Source: Chloroflexota bacterium (GTDB taxonomy: Bacteria > Chloroflexota > Anaerolineae > SpSt-313). Taken from it: DNA of 64,000 bases. Made by a program: the position numbers and the translations under genes. The notes beneath the pieces were generated by a model, which was given only the letters and a program-made list of their open reading frames with translations, searched no databases and was not told where the DNA came from. This document shows positions 37,557 through 47,141 of this stretch, in pieces (position 1 is the stretch's first letter; the number at the start of each line of letters is the position of its first letter). The DNA lies in NCBI GenBank assembly GCA_029553955.1, contig JAKPJZ010000161.1:122127-186126 (forward strand), in the 5' to 3' direction.

Positions 37557-39354
37557 CTTTCAACTCGCCAGCCTCCTGGCCGCGCTTGCAGAAGCAGACG
37601 ACATCCTTGCCGGTCCACAATGGGATGAGCAGGGCCGGCAGCAGTTCAAGACCTGGTGGATACAGGAGAAGACAACCGTTCGCCGGGAGCTTCGTCGCCC
37701 GACGAGTCGCGGTCTGCATCCGCTCTTACGAGGGGAATGCGCCGTGGCCAACGCGCTGCTTGCCGACAACCCGGATCGGCAGGTTCCCGCTGCCCTGGAT
37801 GGCGAGGTCGCGAGCTACGTCGTGGCCCTGCAATCCCAGCGAGATGCAGTGACCACCAACAAACTGGGAGACCAGGATGCGCTGGGCGCCGGGCACCCTA
37901 CCGAGGTGATCGAGAGGCAAATAGCGCAGGCGTATGCCCTCTGGGATCGGGCGCAGACAATGTGCTCGGCCATCGGGGAGTTCGGGCCCGCGTCAGGGCT
38001 GGCGAAGTATGTGCCGGCTATCACACAGACGGTGATTGTTGAGCTCCGAGACCTTGCGGGCGGCCTGGAGGCGGTGCGGCGCCGCATAGTGGCGGCAAAG
38101 AGGGACCTGCCCATCGCCTATCGCAGCGAAGGCTCGACAGTCTGGCAGCGTATCGATGTCAACCTGCAGGACGTGGCGAGGGACTTCCAGAGGCATGTGT
38201 CGGTCGATTGGCTCAGGCAGGCGCGAGACGCCCTCAAGCAGCGCAGCGGCCGCATCTTCCGGCAGATCGACGAGATCGAGTGGGCCTTTAGCTATGAGCT
38301 GCTCGAGATAGATGCCGGCGCAGCGCCGCTTGCGCCGGGCCAACAACTGACGAACCTCCAGGGTGAGGCATGGGCCCGGGCATGGATTGCGCAAAGGGCA
38401 GCCCTGCAGGATGTTCTGAGCTACGCTTCGCTCTGGGAGCAAGCTGCCGGCAACCTGGAGGCTATCAGCCGCGATGCTGAGCAAGTGGCTGAGGATTGCA
38501 AGGACTATGTCCAGGGTTCTCTGCAGCATTTCTCGCGTGCCCTCCAGCTCAGGCTGCCTCGCCCCCTTCCCGGCGAACCGCGGGACCCGTCCGGGCCCGC
38601 TCTCGGCGACCATCTGTCAGTTCTCAGCGAGTACTTGAACCGGCGTGTAACCGCCCTGCAGGAGCTCAAAAAAGCCCTGCGCGTCGTGCTGGCGGCCCGG
38701 GTCGAGGTTGCCCAAATCTGCAAGGAGGCGGACGCACGGGCCTCTTGCGCTGATTTCGCCCCCGCGTGCCAACTGCTCGAGCAGCATCTGCCCCCTGCCG
38801 CGGGCCATCCCTCAGAGCGGCAGGACCAGGCGGGCGCCGCCGGCGCTAAAGAAACCACCCGCGCCAAAGAGCCCAGGGACGGACCCCCAGCGACGCTGCA
38901 GGAGGTCCTGGCTTGCTGTGAGGCCATAGGCGGCCATGAACACGCCGAGCTGTGTGGCCAGGCGCGCTGGCTGGTAGCCCTGGCAGGTAAGCAGGCCAAG
39001 CAAGCCCAAGCCCAACAAGAGCAGGTGCGCGAGTGTCTGAGGCTACTCAAAGCGCTTGAGCTTGACTATTGGACCGCCAGGCAGCTCTATGGCGAGTATA
39101 GAAGGCAGCTTGGGGCGCTGCGGCGTAGCCTGCTGAAGGCGCTCTTTCGACGTCGGGAGGAGGACCTTGAAACCAAGTGCCAGCAACAGCTCGGCGTCTG
39201 CTATCGGGCCTGCCCGCGCGACGAATGGGTGCTTGCACAGCGTAGGATCTGCGGGCTGCCGCCATCGGCGTTGCCAGAGGTGGAGGGTTGCGAGAGGTGG
39301 AGGAGCCTCAATGAGAAGGCCGGCGCGGGGGTGGAACCGTGCGCTTGGCGTTGA
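37549..39354 (+). CDS. Helical protein, 601 residues, coupled to the scaffold gene
   Basis: Start ATG lies inside the end of the preceding gene, with AAGGAG 12 bases upstream. The product (MPDFQLASLLAALAEADDIL...) is a mostly helical soluble protein without signal peptide or membrane segments. It contains long amphipathic helices (SLWEQAAGNLEAISRDAEQVAEDC is one), a disordered Ala/Lys/Pro insertion (about 420-445), and a final helical hairpin rich in Arg (LRRSLLKALFRRREEDLETK). No family is recognised. It overlaps the phosphatase gene by 16 bases. The pattern of successive overlaps suggests stoichiometric production of scaffold, helical partner and phosphatase. Confidence 0.78.
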   Translation: MPDFQLASLLAALAEADDILAGPQWDEQGRQQFKTWWIQEKTTVRRELRRPTSRGLHPLLRGECAVANALLADNPDRQVPAALDGEVASYVVALQSQRDAVTTNKLGDQDALGAGHPTEVIERQIAQAYALWDRAQTMCSAIGEFGPASGLAKYVPAITQTVIVELRDLAGGLEAVRRRIVAAKRDLPIAYRSEGSTVWQRIDVNLQDVARDFQRHVSVDWLRQARDALKQRSGRIFRQIDEIEWAFSYELLEIDAGAAPLAPGQQLTNLQGEAWARAWIAQRAALQDVLSYASLWEQAAGNLEAISRDAEQVAEDCKDYVQGSLQHFSRALQLRLPRPLPGEPRDPSGPALGDHLSVLSEYLNRRVTALQELKKALRVVLAARVEVAQICKEADARASCADFAPACQLLEQHLPPAAGHPSERQDQAGAAGAKETTRAKEPRDGPPATLQEVLACCEAIGGHEHAELCGQARWLVALAGKQAKQAQAQQEQVRECLRLLKALELDYWTARQLYGEYRRQLGALRRSLLKALFRRREEDLETKCQQQLGVCYRACPRDEWVLAQRRICGLPPSALPEVEGCERWRSLNEKAGAGVEPCAWR

Positions 39355-40226
39355 TCAGTGACGTCCACACCAATGTCGTGGCCTGGCTGGCCGTGAAGGC
39401 CGATCTGCAGCGCTTGAGGGCCACAGAGATCTGGTGCCTGGGCGATTGGCTTGGCCACGGGGCCAATCACGCCATGCCGACCGACCTCTGGCACAGCTTG
39501 CAGCCGGGTGACGGCTTGCCGCCTATCCGCGGCGTGCGGGGCAACAACGACATCGCTGTCCTTGATGGGCCCGACGGCTTGCGCCTCAACCTCGATGCGT
39601 TACAGGCGGTCTGCGAGCAGAGGGAGCTGCTGGCTGCGTTGGCCGGATCGCTGCGGGCCGCATGGGAGGATGGCTTTGCGCCCTGGCTGCGCAGCCGGCC
39701 GCTCATCCTCTCACCCAGGGCCGGGGTCTATATGGCACATGGCACCTTCGACCGGCGCGGCGCCAGGACGATGACCGAGACCTATGTGCCCGAGACTATG
39801 CCTCATGAGGAGGCCTATCGTGAAGCGCAGCAGTTGGCAGCCGCTGCTTTGCCCCCTGATGTGGCCAGGGCCTGCGAAGGCTGGGCCCAGCCGGTCATGC
39901 TGCTATCTGGCCACAGCCACGCCCAGGGCGTCTGGCAGCGCCCGGCCGGGGGCGGCGACGATTTCTGGCCCCACGTGACGGGAACGCCACCGATGCACGT
40001 TGCTGGGTGTGAGGCGCCGGCCCATGCGGTCGTCGAGAGTGCCTTCGAGGTTGCGATTCCGAACGAGCGCCCGGTCTGGATCAACCCGGGCAGCGTCGGC
40101 CTACCGCGATTGCTGCCGCAGCCTGCAGCGGGCCTCAGGTGGGCACAGTATGCGCTGCTCGACTGGGACGGCCCCGGCTCGGCTCGGGTCGTCATCCACC
40201 TGCGGCGCATCGCCTACCCAGTCTGA
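39339..40226 (+). CDS. Calcineurin-like metallophosphoesterase
   Basis: A 295-residue protein with the full metallophosphoesterase signature: LISDVHTN (D8, H10), CLGDWLGHG, VRGNNDI, YMAHGTFD and LLSGHSHAQGVW, ending with INPGSVGLPR. It is of the small YfcE/PrpE-like type that cleaves phosphomonoesters or phosphodiesters with two metals. There is no signal peptide, so it acts in the cytoplasm. The GTG start overlaps the preceding gene. Because a kinase-like protein is encoded at the other end of the operon, it may be the opposing protein phosphatase, although nucleotide substrates are equally possible. Confidence 0.9.
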   Translation: MRLALISDVHTNVVAWLAVKADLQRLRATEIWCLGDWLGHGANHAMPTDLWHSLQPGDGLPPIRGVRGNNDIAVLDGPDGLRLNLDALQAVCEQRELLAALAGSLRAAWEDGFAPWLRSRPLILSPRAGVYMAHGTFDRRGARTMTETYVPETMPHEEAYREAQQLAAAALPPDVARACEGWAQPVMLLSGHSHAQGVWQRPAGGGDDFWPHVTGTPPMHVAGCEAPAHAVVESAFEVAIPNERPVWINPGSVGLPRLLPQPAAGLRWAQYALLDWDGPGSARVVIHLRRIAYPV

Positions 40227-40558
40227 TCCGAAAATAGCGCCCGCGAGTGCGTAGCCTAGCCCCCCTTGGCCGCCACAGGCGGCTTCGTGGGCGTTTTCGT
40301 CGTCTATGGTGCCCAGAGGGCATGATGTCTGACTTGCGAACGAGGCCCCGTCCGTTAGGCGCCGCTCAGGGGAGCGGTGAGAACGCTGATCTTAAAATGG
40401 GGCTCCGATGCACCGCAGAGAACGCAGAGGAGAGGGTTGCCTCTGCGCCCCCCGTGCTTGCACGAGGCGTCCTCTACGGTGCAAGGCCTCGTTTTCATCA
40501 CTTGTGGTGCCCTTGGGGGCATGATGTGAGTAAACACGATGCGCAGAAGGGGGAGCCC
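40227..40558. repeat. Intergenic region with repeat fragments, no gene
   Basis: It holds a core fragment GTAGCCTAGCCC at about 40250 followed by a GCCGCCACAGGCGGC hairpin. Two partial direct copies of GGTGCCC..GGGCATGATGT lie near 40308 and 40506, with a CACCGCAGAGAACGCAGAGG motif between them. No promoter is convincing. The VWA gene downstream may be separately transcribed from here. Confidence 0.6.
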
Positions 40559-43237
40559 ATGATGCGACGCCAGGCCCTATCGCTCTGCTTGTGCCTGCTG
40601 CTCTTGCTCGTGCTTTGCCTGGGCAGCGTGCCTTTTGCTTCTCATCTCCCGGTTGCCCGCGCCCAGTCTCCGGTCTGCGACTCCCTGGAAGTCGTCTTTC
40701 TGGTCGATCAGTCGGGCAGCATGCCGGGCTCCTCGAAGCACCCTGTGCCCAACGACCCCCAGGGCCTGCGCTTCTATGGGCCGTTGCGGGTGCTGCGCTG
40801 GATGGGGCAGGATGCAGTGGATACCACGGCCCTGCGCCTTCCCAGTCGCCCGGCTATCAAATACCAGGCGGCTCTCGTCGACTTTGGCGACGAGGCGACC
40901 ATCCGCCTGCCCTGGACCTCCATCGCCCCGGCGACGGGCGACGATTGGCAGGACCTCGCCGGCACCCTGGAGGCGACGCTGGCCCCCTACGGCGGGAGCA
41001 AGGGCTACACCAACCTCGAGCGCGCCCTGCGCAAGGCCAGGGACCTCTTTGCCCAGCGCGCCACGCCGCGCGACGGTTGCCCCCGGCGGGCCATCCTTCT
41101 GCTCACCGATGGCCGGCCCGATCTCCTTGCCGATGACTTTACCGTTCAGGGGCACATGGAGCAGGTCAAGGCCCTGGTGCAGGGCGAGCTGGCGCAGATG
41201 GGCGTCGAGCTGTGGGTCACCGCCATCAACGACAGTCAAGACAACTACTGGCCGGCTATGGAGCCGCTCTGGAAGCGCATCCTCCCGCCGGACAAGCCCG
41301 GCGAGCCGCCACATGCTCTGCTGGTGAACAGCCAGGACGAAATCGGTGACCGTTTCATGCAGTTGATGGCGCAGCTTACGGGGCGCGACTTCACGCCGGT
41401 CAAGATCGGGCCGCGCTGCGTCGCCCCCTACCTGCAGGCCATCGTTTTCACCTTTTACAAACGCGAGATCGGCGAGCACCTGCAGATCAGCGATCCCCTG
41501 GGCCCGATCACGGCAGCGCGCCAGGATATTGGCGTGCAGGTCACGGGCTATGATGAGCCCATCGAGACCCTGCGCATCGAACGGCCCATCCCGGGGCGAT
41601 GGGTGATCAGCACCTCTGCCCCGCGCAGCGACGTCATCATCGATGTCGACAAGGTCCCCCCCGTGGCGCGCCTGGTGGAGCCGGCTGGGCGCGCCGGCCT
41701 GCAGTACGTGGAAACGCCGGTGGTCATCCAGTTCACCGATTCCCAGGGGCGTGCCCTTCCCGAGTACAACGATCCACTGTTCGCCTTGACTGTGGAGGCC
41801 CAGGTCGAGGTCGGCGGCAAAGCGCAGCCCCTCGTGCTGACCCCACTGAGCGAGCACCGCTATGCCGGGTCGTTTGTTCCCCTCTCGCCCGGCGAGAATC
41901 GCGTCATGATCTCGGCCGTCTCGCGTGGGCCCAAGGAGGTTGAGCCCCCAGATGGGGGAGAGTGCAACTGGGAGGCGCTGCAAGTACTGGGAACACGTCA
42001 AGTGGGCACGATCAACGTCGCGCCCCTGGCCGTCAGGCAGTTGGGCGCCGCCGGTGGCGACTGCCCGCTGCAAGTCGGCGACCAACTGCGTGTCGGCTAC
42101 CAGGTGCAGGCGGCAGATGACGGCCGGCCGGCGCTGCTGTCGCTCCCTGTGGACTGGGAAGGGTTCCTGGAAGCCGCTGGGCAACGCTCGGCCCTCACCT
42201 ACCAGGGGCCCGAGGCCGCGACGGGCATCTATACGGCCACCGTCGCCCTCGAAACGGCGGGACCGCAGCGGCTGGTGACGAACGTCACCGTGCGCTTGCC
42301 CGATGGCACCAAAGCGCCGCTGGCCAACCTCGAGCAGCAGTTCAATGTGGTAGCCTCGACCGGGGTCAGCGCCGAGATCAGGCTGTTGCAGGCCGCCACG
42401 CGCCCGCTCGATGCCCTGCACCTCTCGCCCGCGGCGCCCGGCGAGCAGGTGGCGCGTGATCCTTTCTGGCGCTGGCTGCCTGTGATCCTTGAAGTGCGAT
42501 TGGTCGGGGAGGATGGGGCCGCTGTGGATCCGAGCCAGGTGCTGCGCACAGGCGCCGGGGTCCCCATCAAGCTGACCCTCACCAGGGTGGGCGACGTACG
42601 CTGGCGGGACGTGCCCCTGCAGGCGAGCGACGTGCCCGGGCTGTATCGCGCGCAGGTGGCCGGCCTCGGCCTGGGCAGCTACACCGTGCGGGCGCAGTTG
42701 GCCGACGGCGTGACGGCGGCCTGTGGCTCGCGGTTCGACCCCGGCGCGCCTGTCACCCTCAAACGGGTCGAGAACCCATGGATTGTTCTCCAGCTCGCGC
42801 TGGCGACGGCCGTGCTCGTCGCGCTCTTGGTTCGCCTGCTGTGGATCCTGTGCTCCCGGCGCAACCCCTGCCAGGGCCACATCGAGGTCATCGACTTGAA
42901 AAAGCCCGTGGGGAACAACCGGGTCAATCACTGGTATTGGGAGTTGCAGGGTCGCAACTACTGGCGGCTGAGGGGCAAGGATGTCGAGGGGCTGGCCGAG
43001 TTGGCCATTCAGGAGATCCAGGTGCGCTCTACGCGCAAACGCTGCGGGCGCGACCCATACGAAGGTCGCCGCATCGAGGTCAGGGTGCTGCTCGAGTCCG
43101 CCAAGGGTACCCCGCTGCCGCCCTTGACGCAACTGCTCGCGCCCCAAGAGCGCTGGGAGCCGCCCCTGTTGCCGGGATATGCCATCCGTTACGTCATTCA
43201 AGATCAGGGGCCCTCATCCGGCCCCAGCCAAACATGA
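40559..43237 (+). CDS. Secreted, membrane-anchored VWA-domain protein
   Basis: An 892-residue type-I membrane protein. A Sec signal peptide (about 1-36, ending VARAQS) precedes a von Willebrand A domain with MIDAS motif DQSGS (50-54) and a later TDGRPD. Several Ig-like beta domains follow (about 330-730, for example DVIIDVDKVPPVARLVEPAG). One membrane helix is at about 742-764, and a basic cytoplasmic tail of some 125 residues contains RNYWRLRG. The MIDAS suggests metal-dependent protein binding outside the cell, with the tail contacting cytoplasmic partners. GGGGGAG precedes two consecutive ATGs. The next gene follows after 11 bases, with its ribosome site in the gap. Confidence 0.88.
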   Translation: MMRRQALSLCLCLLLLLVLCLGSVPFASHLPVARAQSPVCDSLEVVFLVDQSGSMPGSSKHPVPNDPQGLRFYGPLRVLRWMGQDAVDTTALRLPSRPAIKYQAALVDFGDEATIRLPWTSIAPATGDDWQDLAGTLEATLAPYGGSKGYTNLERALRKARDLFAQRATPRDGCPRRAILLLTDGRPDLLADDFTVQGHMEQVKALVQGELAQMGVELWVTAINDSQDNYWPAMEPLWKRILPPDKPGEPPHALLVNSQDEIGDRFMQLMAQLTGRDFTPVKIGPRCVAPYLQAIVFTFYKREIGEHLQISDPLGPITAARQDIGVQVTGYDEPIETLRIERPIPGRWVISTSAPRSDVIIDVDKVPPVARLVEPAGRAGLQYVETPVVIQFTDSQGRALPEYNDPLFALTVEAQVEVGGKAQPLVLTPLSEHRYAGSFVPLSPGENRVMISAVSRGPKEVEPPDGGECNWEALQVLGTRQVGTINVAPLAVRQLGAAGGDCPLQVGDQLRVGYQVQAADDGRPALLSLPVDWEGFLEAAGQRSALTYQGPEAATGIYTATVALETAGPQRLVTNVTVRLPDGTKAPLANLEQQFNVVASTGVSAEIRLLQAATRPLDALHLSPAAPGEQVARDPFWRWLPVILEVRLVGEDGAAVDPSQVLRTGAGVPIKLTLTRVGDVRWRDVPLQASDVPGLYRAQVAGLGLGSYTVRAQLADGVTAACGSRFDPGAPVTLKRVENPWIVLQLALATAVLVALLVRLLWILCSRRNPCQGHIEVIDLKKPVGNNRVNHWYWELQGRNYWRLRGKDVEGLAELAIQEIQVRSTRKRCGRDPYEGRRIEVRVLLESAKGTPLPPLTQLLAPQERWEPPLLPGYAIRYVIQDQGPSSGPSQT

Positions 43238-43248
43238 GGAGGGTCGCC

Positions 43249-46200
43249 ATGCCATTCAATCCGACCTTGGTCATCGGCCTGGGAGGTCAGGGGCAATGGG
43301 TTGCCTGCCACCTCCTCAAGGAGCTCATGGAGCTCAGCAACGTACAAACGCCCCAGCAACTGGAGCCATCTGTGCAGATCCTCTCGCTCGACACGGACTC
43401 CGCTCCCCGGGCGTCAGTGCTCTGGAGCGGCGGGCAGACGGCCCGCAGCGGGGAGCACCAAGTCACGCTGCCGGGTACGAACTGCGGGGACCTCGGGGAG
43501 GATGTCAAGAAGTACGTCGAGGAGGCTCGCGATGGAAAGCACCCCGAACTGGCGCGCTGGTTCCCGGCGTCCTGGTTCCTCGACCACCCCAACAAGGCGA
43601 CGATCCTCAACCTGTCCCTGGGGGCGCGGGCCTATCGGCCGCTGGGGCGCATTAGTGTGTTCTATGGTCTGACTCACACTCCACAGGTGGCGCATACGCC
43701 ACAAGGTGAAAACTCTCCGGAGCGGAACAAGCAGCCCGTGCGCGACTTGCTGCAGAGAGCGATCGCTAGAATACCGGCAGACGCAGGGAACACGCCGCTG
43801 AATGTCTGCATCGCTGGCTCGCTCTGTGGCGGCACCTGTGCGGGGATGGCGGCCGATATCGCCTATCTAGTGCGTCAACTGGCGGCCCCGCGGTCAGTGA
43901 GCGTGCGCGGCTACTTCCTGTTGCCAGGCGCCTTTAAGGGCACCATCGCTGCCGACAGCAGCTTCCTGCCGCGCTCCTTCGCCGCCATGCGCGAGCTGCG
44001 CCGCTTCTCGGAAGCAGTGCGGTCGGTGATCGGCTACCCCATGCACTATGCGGGGCCCGACAAGGCGGCCGATGGCATTCTGCGCGGCCGGCTGGAGGGA
44101 ACCCTCTTCGAGTCTTTGTACTACTTCGACCACCCCCTGGGGCTGCGCCGAAGGGACGGCGGGATAGATGAGATCGAGATCAAGAACGGCATAGCGCCGC
44201 TGATCGCCGAGGCCATCATGCTCTGGATCGACGACCAGGCAGGAGGCCACCTCGGTGGGCACCAGGCCAACGTGGCGGCGAAGCAGAGTGACTTGATACG
44301 TGACCAAGTGCTGAGAGACGGGGCCGCGGTCGCCGGCGGCGTTGGCGTCTACTCGCTGCAGTTGCCTCTCTACCCCATCGTCGAATCCTGGGCCCACGAC
44401 CTGGGCCTGCGGGCCTTGGAGGAATTCCTCGGCGTGCGCGCCGGCGATGTCGACGATACCACCCGTGTGGTCAGGAGGCTCGACGAAGGCCACGGGCGCG
44501 AAGCAGCTCGAAACGCCTGGCGGACCGGCAATGTGGCCAACCATGTGCTGACGAGCCTGACCCGCGATGTGCTGGAGACCGGCCGGGCGCTGATCCTGGG
44601 GGGCGGCGAAAGGGATACGCGCCGGAACGATCTGAATAAGCGCGTGGACAAGGACGAGATCTGGGAAGACCTGCTCTTGGGGGGCGCAGCGCCCAGTGAG
44701 GCAGACCAGGCGCTGCGCAGCCAGTTCTTGCACCCGCCGCAGGTGGACCTCGAAAAAAGGGGCCTGTTGCCGGGGCACGTGCCGGTGCGACGGGCGATGG
44801 TGGCCACGACCGGGCAGCTTTCGGGAGGAGCAGCCAAGCAGGAAAAGAAGAATCCGGGCGGCGCGGCCGAGCGCATCGAGCGCGAGGTAAAGCTCTACCT
44901 GGACAAGCATCTCGGGTCCGAGGATGCGATCACCAGGGCGCGCGGCGGCAACGACGACGACCCAGCAGGGGAATACCCACGCATGTTGCGCCGTTGGGCC
45001 GAGGAACATCGCGCCCCGTTCCAAAGCGCTCTGCTGGCCTGGGTTGCCCAATCGCTCAATGAGGCTGACCCCACTACCCATAGCCGTTGGGGGCGCTTTG
45101 GCGCCACCGTGGCCTTGCTCGACGAGCTCAGCAGCATGCTGACCCTGGCCGTGGCCGAGTATCAGGGCGTGGAGAAGAAGTGCCTGGATATCGTGGCCAC
45201 GCATCGAGACTCGCTAGACGCAAAGGAGGCTGTGAAGGGGATGAGCCACGCCGCTGGGGGGCAGGAGGGCTATCTGCGCTTCCAGCAGGAAAAGGTGCTG
45301 CTCCCAGAGCGCAGCTATGCCGCGGCGCGGCAGGTGCGCTGGTGGGCCCAGCAGATGCTGGACTTGGTCGAGGCGGTCAAGGCGGCACTGCAGGCGTGGC
45401 GCGAGGACCTGGCCGGCGGGCTCTATTCCGCCATCAGTCAAGGCCTCGAACACGTTGACGATACCCTGAGAGGCCTGGTGGACTATGCCGCTGTGCGCGA
45501 TACCAGGTTGGTTGTGAACAGCAGGATTCGCGATGAGCGCCGCGATTACTATGAAGAGCAAGCGGGAGGCATCGACTCGGTGCTCGACGATCTGGGTTGG
45601 GCGGTCGCCGTTGATCGCAGGAAGGAGCGCGACGCTCGCGGACGCGAGAAGTGGGTGCTGCAGGTCGACATGAAGCTCTCGCTAAAGCTCAAGGACGGCC
45701 CCAAACAGTTTCTGACCAACGGCACCGAGTCGAACAGAGCCTGGTTCCTGGAGCGTTGCCGTAACGTGTTCGCCGAGGCTTGGACAAACGAGAGCATCCT
45801 GGACTGGCTGAGAAGGCAGTACCCGAGCGAAGGCCAGGGCATCGAGAGACAAAATCTGGCTTTCCTGGTCGGCGAGCTTCAGGGCCTCGCCAAGCCACCC
45901 TTGCGCTGGCAGCCTGAGGCCCATCCCTACACCCTGGCCTATGTGCGGGCCAAGTTCGTCAGCAACGATGAGAGGCGGTGGCTCGAGGCCCTGAAAGGGG
46001 CAATCGCGGGCAAAATCGGGGCCGATCCGCAGCAGTCGCAGCTCATCCAGGCCTCCGACCCCTTCCGGCTGACCCTGGTGACCCTGCACGAGCTCATCGA
46101 TGTGGATCAGCTCACGAGCTATGAGGAGGGCAAGCAAAAGTATGATGCCTTGCCGGCCGAGAGCCCGGGCCTCGGGACCAGCCGCCAGCTCGTGCACGTC

Positions 46201-46977
46201 TTTGCCGCCGAGCGCAACGCTGCACTCTATGAAAAGAGGCTGGACAGGTTCCTGCCCGATCGCGTCGTAACCTTGCTGGAGGACCGCGACCGCTTCCGGC
46301 TTTTCGTCCAGGCCTGGGCCTATGGCAAGGTGGCGGATGGCGAGGAGATCCTGCTGCACTCTCACTGTATCCCCGGTAGCGACCCTGCCCTCGATCGCCG
46401 CGGCAAGTGGGTCCGCCGGCTGACCACCGGCCCGTTTGAGGAAGAGATCGACCCGATCACCGGTGAGGCCGTCCCCGCCCAACACCTCTGGCTCACACCG
46501 CCCATGCTCGAGGTGCGGCCGCTCTTCGAGGCCGCAGAGGCGTTCCTCTCGCGCGGCGAGGACGTCTTCAAGGATCCCCAAAAGCCCAAACCGATCGACG
46601 ACGGGCGCGTGGCCGAGGAGATCCAGCGCCGCAAGCACAAGCTCGTCGTCAAGCCGGTGGTAGACGGCACCTGGGCCTCCAACGAGAGGAATCGGGTGCT
46701 GGCGGGCCTGGTGGAGGGCTTCAAACTCGAGGGGCAAAAGAAGGCCGGCAGGCAACTACTGGCGGAGTACGAGTATCTGCAGGGCCTGCAGTTGAGGCTG
46801 CAGAATGAGATCATCCCGGCGATCGGCGATGATCCCCTGGAGGAGGGGCTCCTGCAGGTGATGGGCCTTGTCCTGGCGGATGACATGGCCACACTCCGCC
46901 AAGGGATCCTGAACATCGACCCCACCGAGGGGCGGGGTGCATCCACGCCAGGCAGGGGCATCAAGCCTGACTACTAG
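43249..46977 (+). CDS. Tubulin/FtsZ-like GTPase-domain protein (Tubulin_2 type), 1242 residues
   Basis: The N-terminus MPFNPTLVIGLGGQGQWVAC is the opening strand and glycine loop of the tubulin-like superfamily. At 190-199 the sequence GSLCGGTCAG stands where tubulin and FtsZ have the GGGTGTG nucleotide loop, followed by MAADIAYLVRQL as in that family. The remaining 1000 residues are long helical and alpha/beta extensions with an RERDARGREKW-type charged stretch. There is no membrane segment. The start is fixed by AGGAGGG 5 bases before ATG, in preference to an upstream ATG that overlaps the previous stop. Proteins of this class are poorly studied and have been proposed to remodel membranes. 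It is sandwiched between two VWA membrane proteins. Confidence 0.85.
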   Translation: MPFNPTLVIGLGGQGQWVACHLLKELMELSNVQTPQQLEPSVQILSLDTDSAPRASVLWSGGQTARSGEHQVTLPGTNCGDLGEDVKKYVEEARDGKHPELARWFPASWFLDHPNKATILNLSLGARAYRPLGRISVFYGLTHTPQVAHTPQGENSPERNKQPVRDLLQRAIARIPADAGNTPLNVCIAGSLCGGTCAGMAADIAYLVRQLAAPRSVSVRGYFLLPGAFKGTIAADSSFLPRSFAAMRELRRFSEAVRSVIGYPMHYAGPDKAADGILRGRLEGTLFESLYYFDHPLGLRRRDGGIDEIEIKNGIAPLIAEAIMLWIDDQAGGHLGGHQANVAAKQSDLIRDQVLRDGAAVAGGVGVYSLQLPLYPIVESWAHDLGLRALEEFLGVRAGDVDDTTRVVRRLDEGHGREAARNAWRTGNVANHVLTSLTRDVLETGRALILGGGERDTRRNDLNKRVDKDEIWEDLLLGGAAPSEADQALRSQFLHPPQVDLEKRGLLPGHVPVRRAMVATTGQLSGGAAKQEKKNPGGAAERIEREVKLYLDKHLGSEDAITRARGGNDDDPAGEYPRMLRRWAEEHRAPFQSALLAWVAQSLNEADPTTHSRWGRFGATVALLDELSSMLTLAVAEYQGVEKKCLDIVATHRDSLDAKEAVKGMSHAAGGQEGYLRFQQEKVLLPERSYAAARQVRWWAQQMLDLVEAVKAALQAWREDLAGGLYSAISQGLEHVDDTLRGLVDYAAVRDTRLVVNSRIRDERRDYYEEQAGGIDSVLDDLGWAVAVDRRKERDARGREKWVLQVDMKLSLKLKDGPKQFLTNGTESNRAWFLERCRNVFAEAWTNESILDWLRRQYPSEGQGIERQNLAFLVGELQGLAKPPLRWQPEAHPYTLAYVRAKFVSNDERRWLEALKGAIAGKIGADPQQSQLIQASDPFRLTLVTLHELIDVDQLTSYEEGKQKYDALPAESPGLGTSRQLVHVFAAERNAALYEKRLDRFLPDRVVTLLEDRDRFRLFVQAWAYGKVADGEEILLHSHCIPGSDPALDRRGKWVRRLTTGPFEEEIDPITGEAVPAQHLWLTPPMLEVRPLFEAAEAFLSRGEDVFKDPQKPKPIDDGRVAEEIQRRKHKLVVKPVVDGTWASNERNRVLAGLVEGFKLEGQKKAGRQLLAEYEYLQGLQLRLQNEIIPAIGDDPLEEGLLQVMGLVLADDMATLRQGILNIDPTEGRGASTPGRGIKPDY

Positions 46978-47032
46978 CGGCATCACTGCTGGGCGTGTGC
47001 TCTCTCTGATGAGATCCCTGAGGCATCGGGCA

Positions 47033-47074
47033 CGGTCTTGGTCACAGGCAAGTGCTCGCCTGTGACCAAGACCG
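47033..47074. repeat. Hairpin inside the operon, 17-bp arms
   Basis: Arms CGGTCTTGGTCACAGGC and complement flank an 8-base loop, between the tubulin-like gene and the giant gene. It may attenuate or stabilise the operon transcript. No T-run follows. Confidence 0.75.
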
Positions 47075-47141
47075 CCAGTAGAAGGCCTTGGCCTTGATCT
47101 GCGGAACGCTGGTTGTGCAACAGTCTCTGCGGGGGTGTGGG

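Noticed and set aside
40577..43201. Long antisense frame opposite the VWA gene
   Set aside because: No motif or plausible start. The sense strand has signal peptide, MIDAS and membrane helix.
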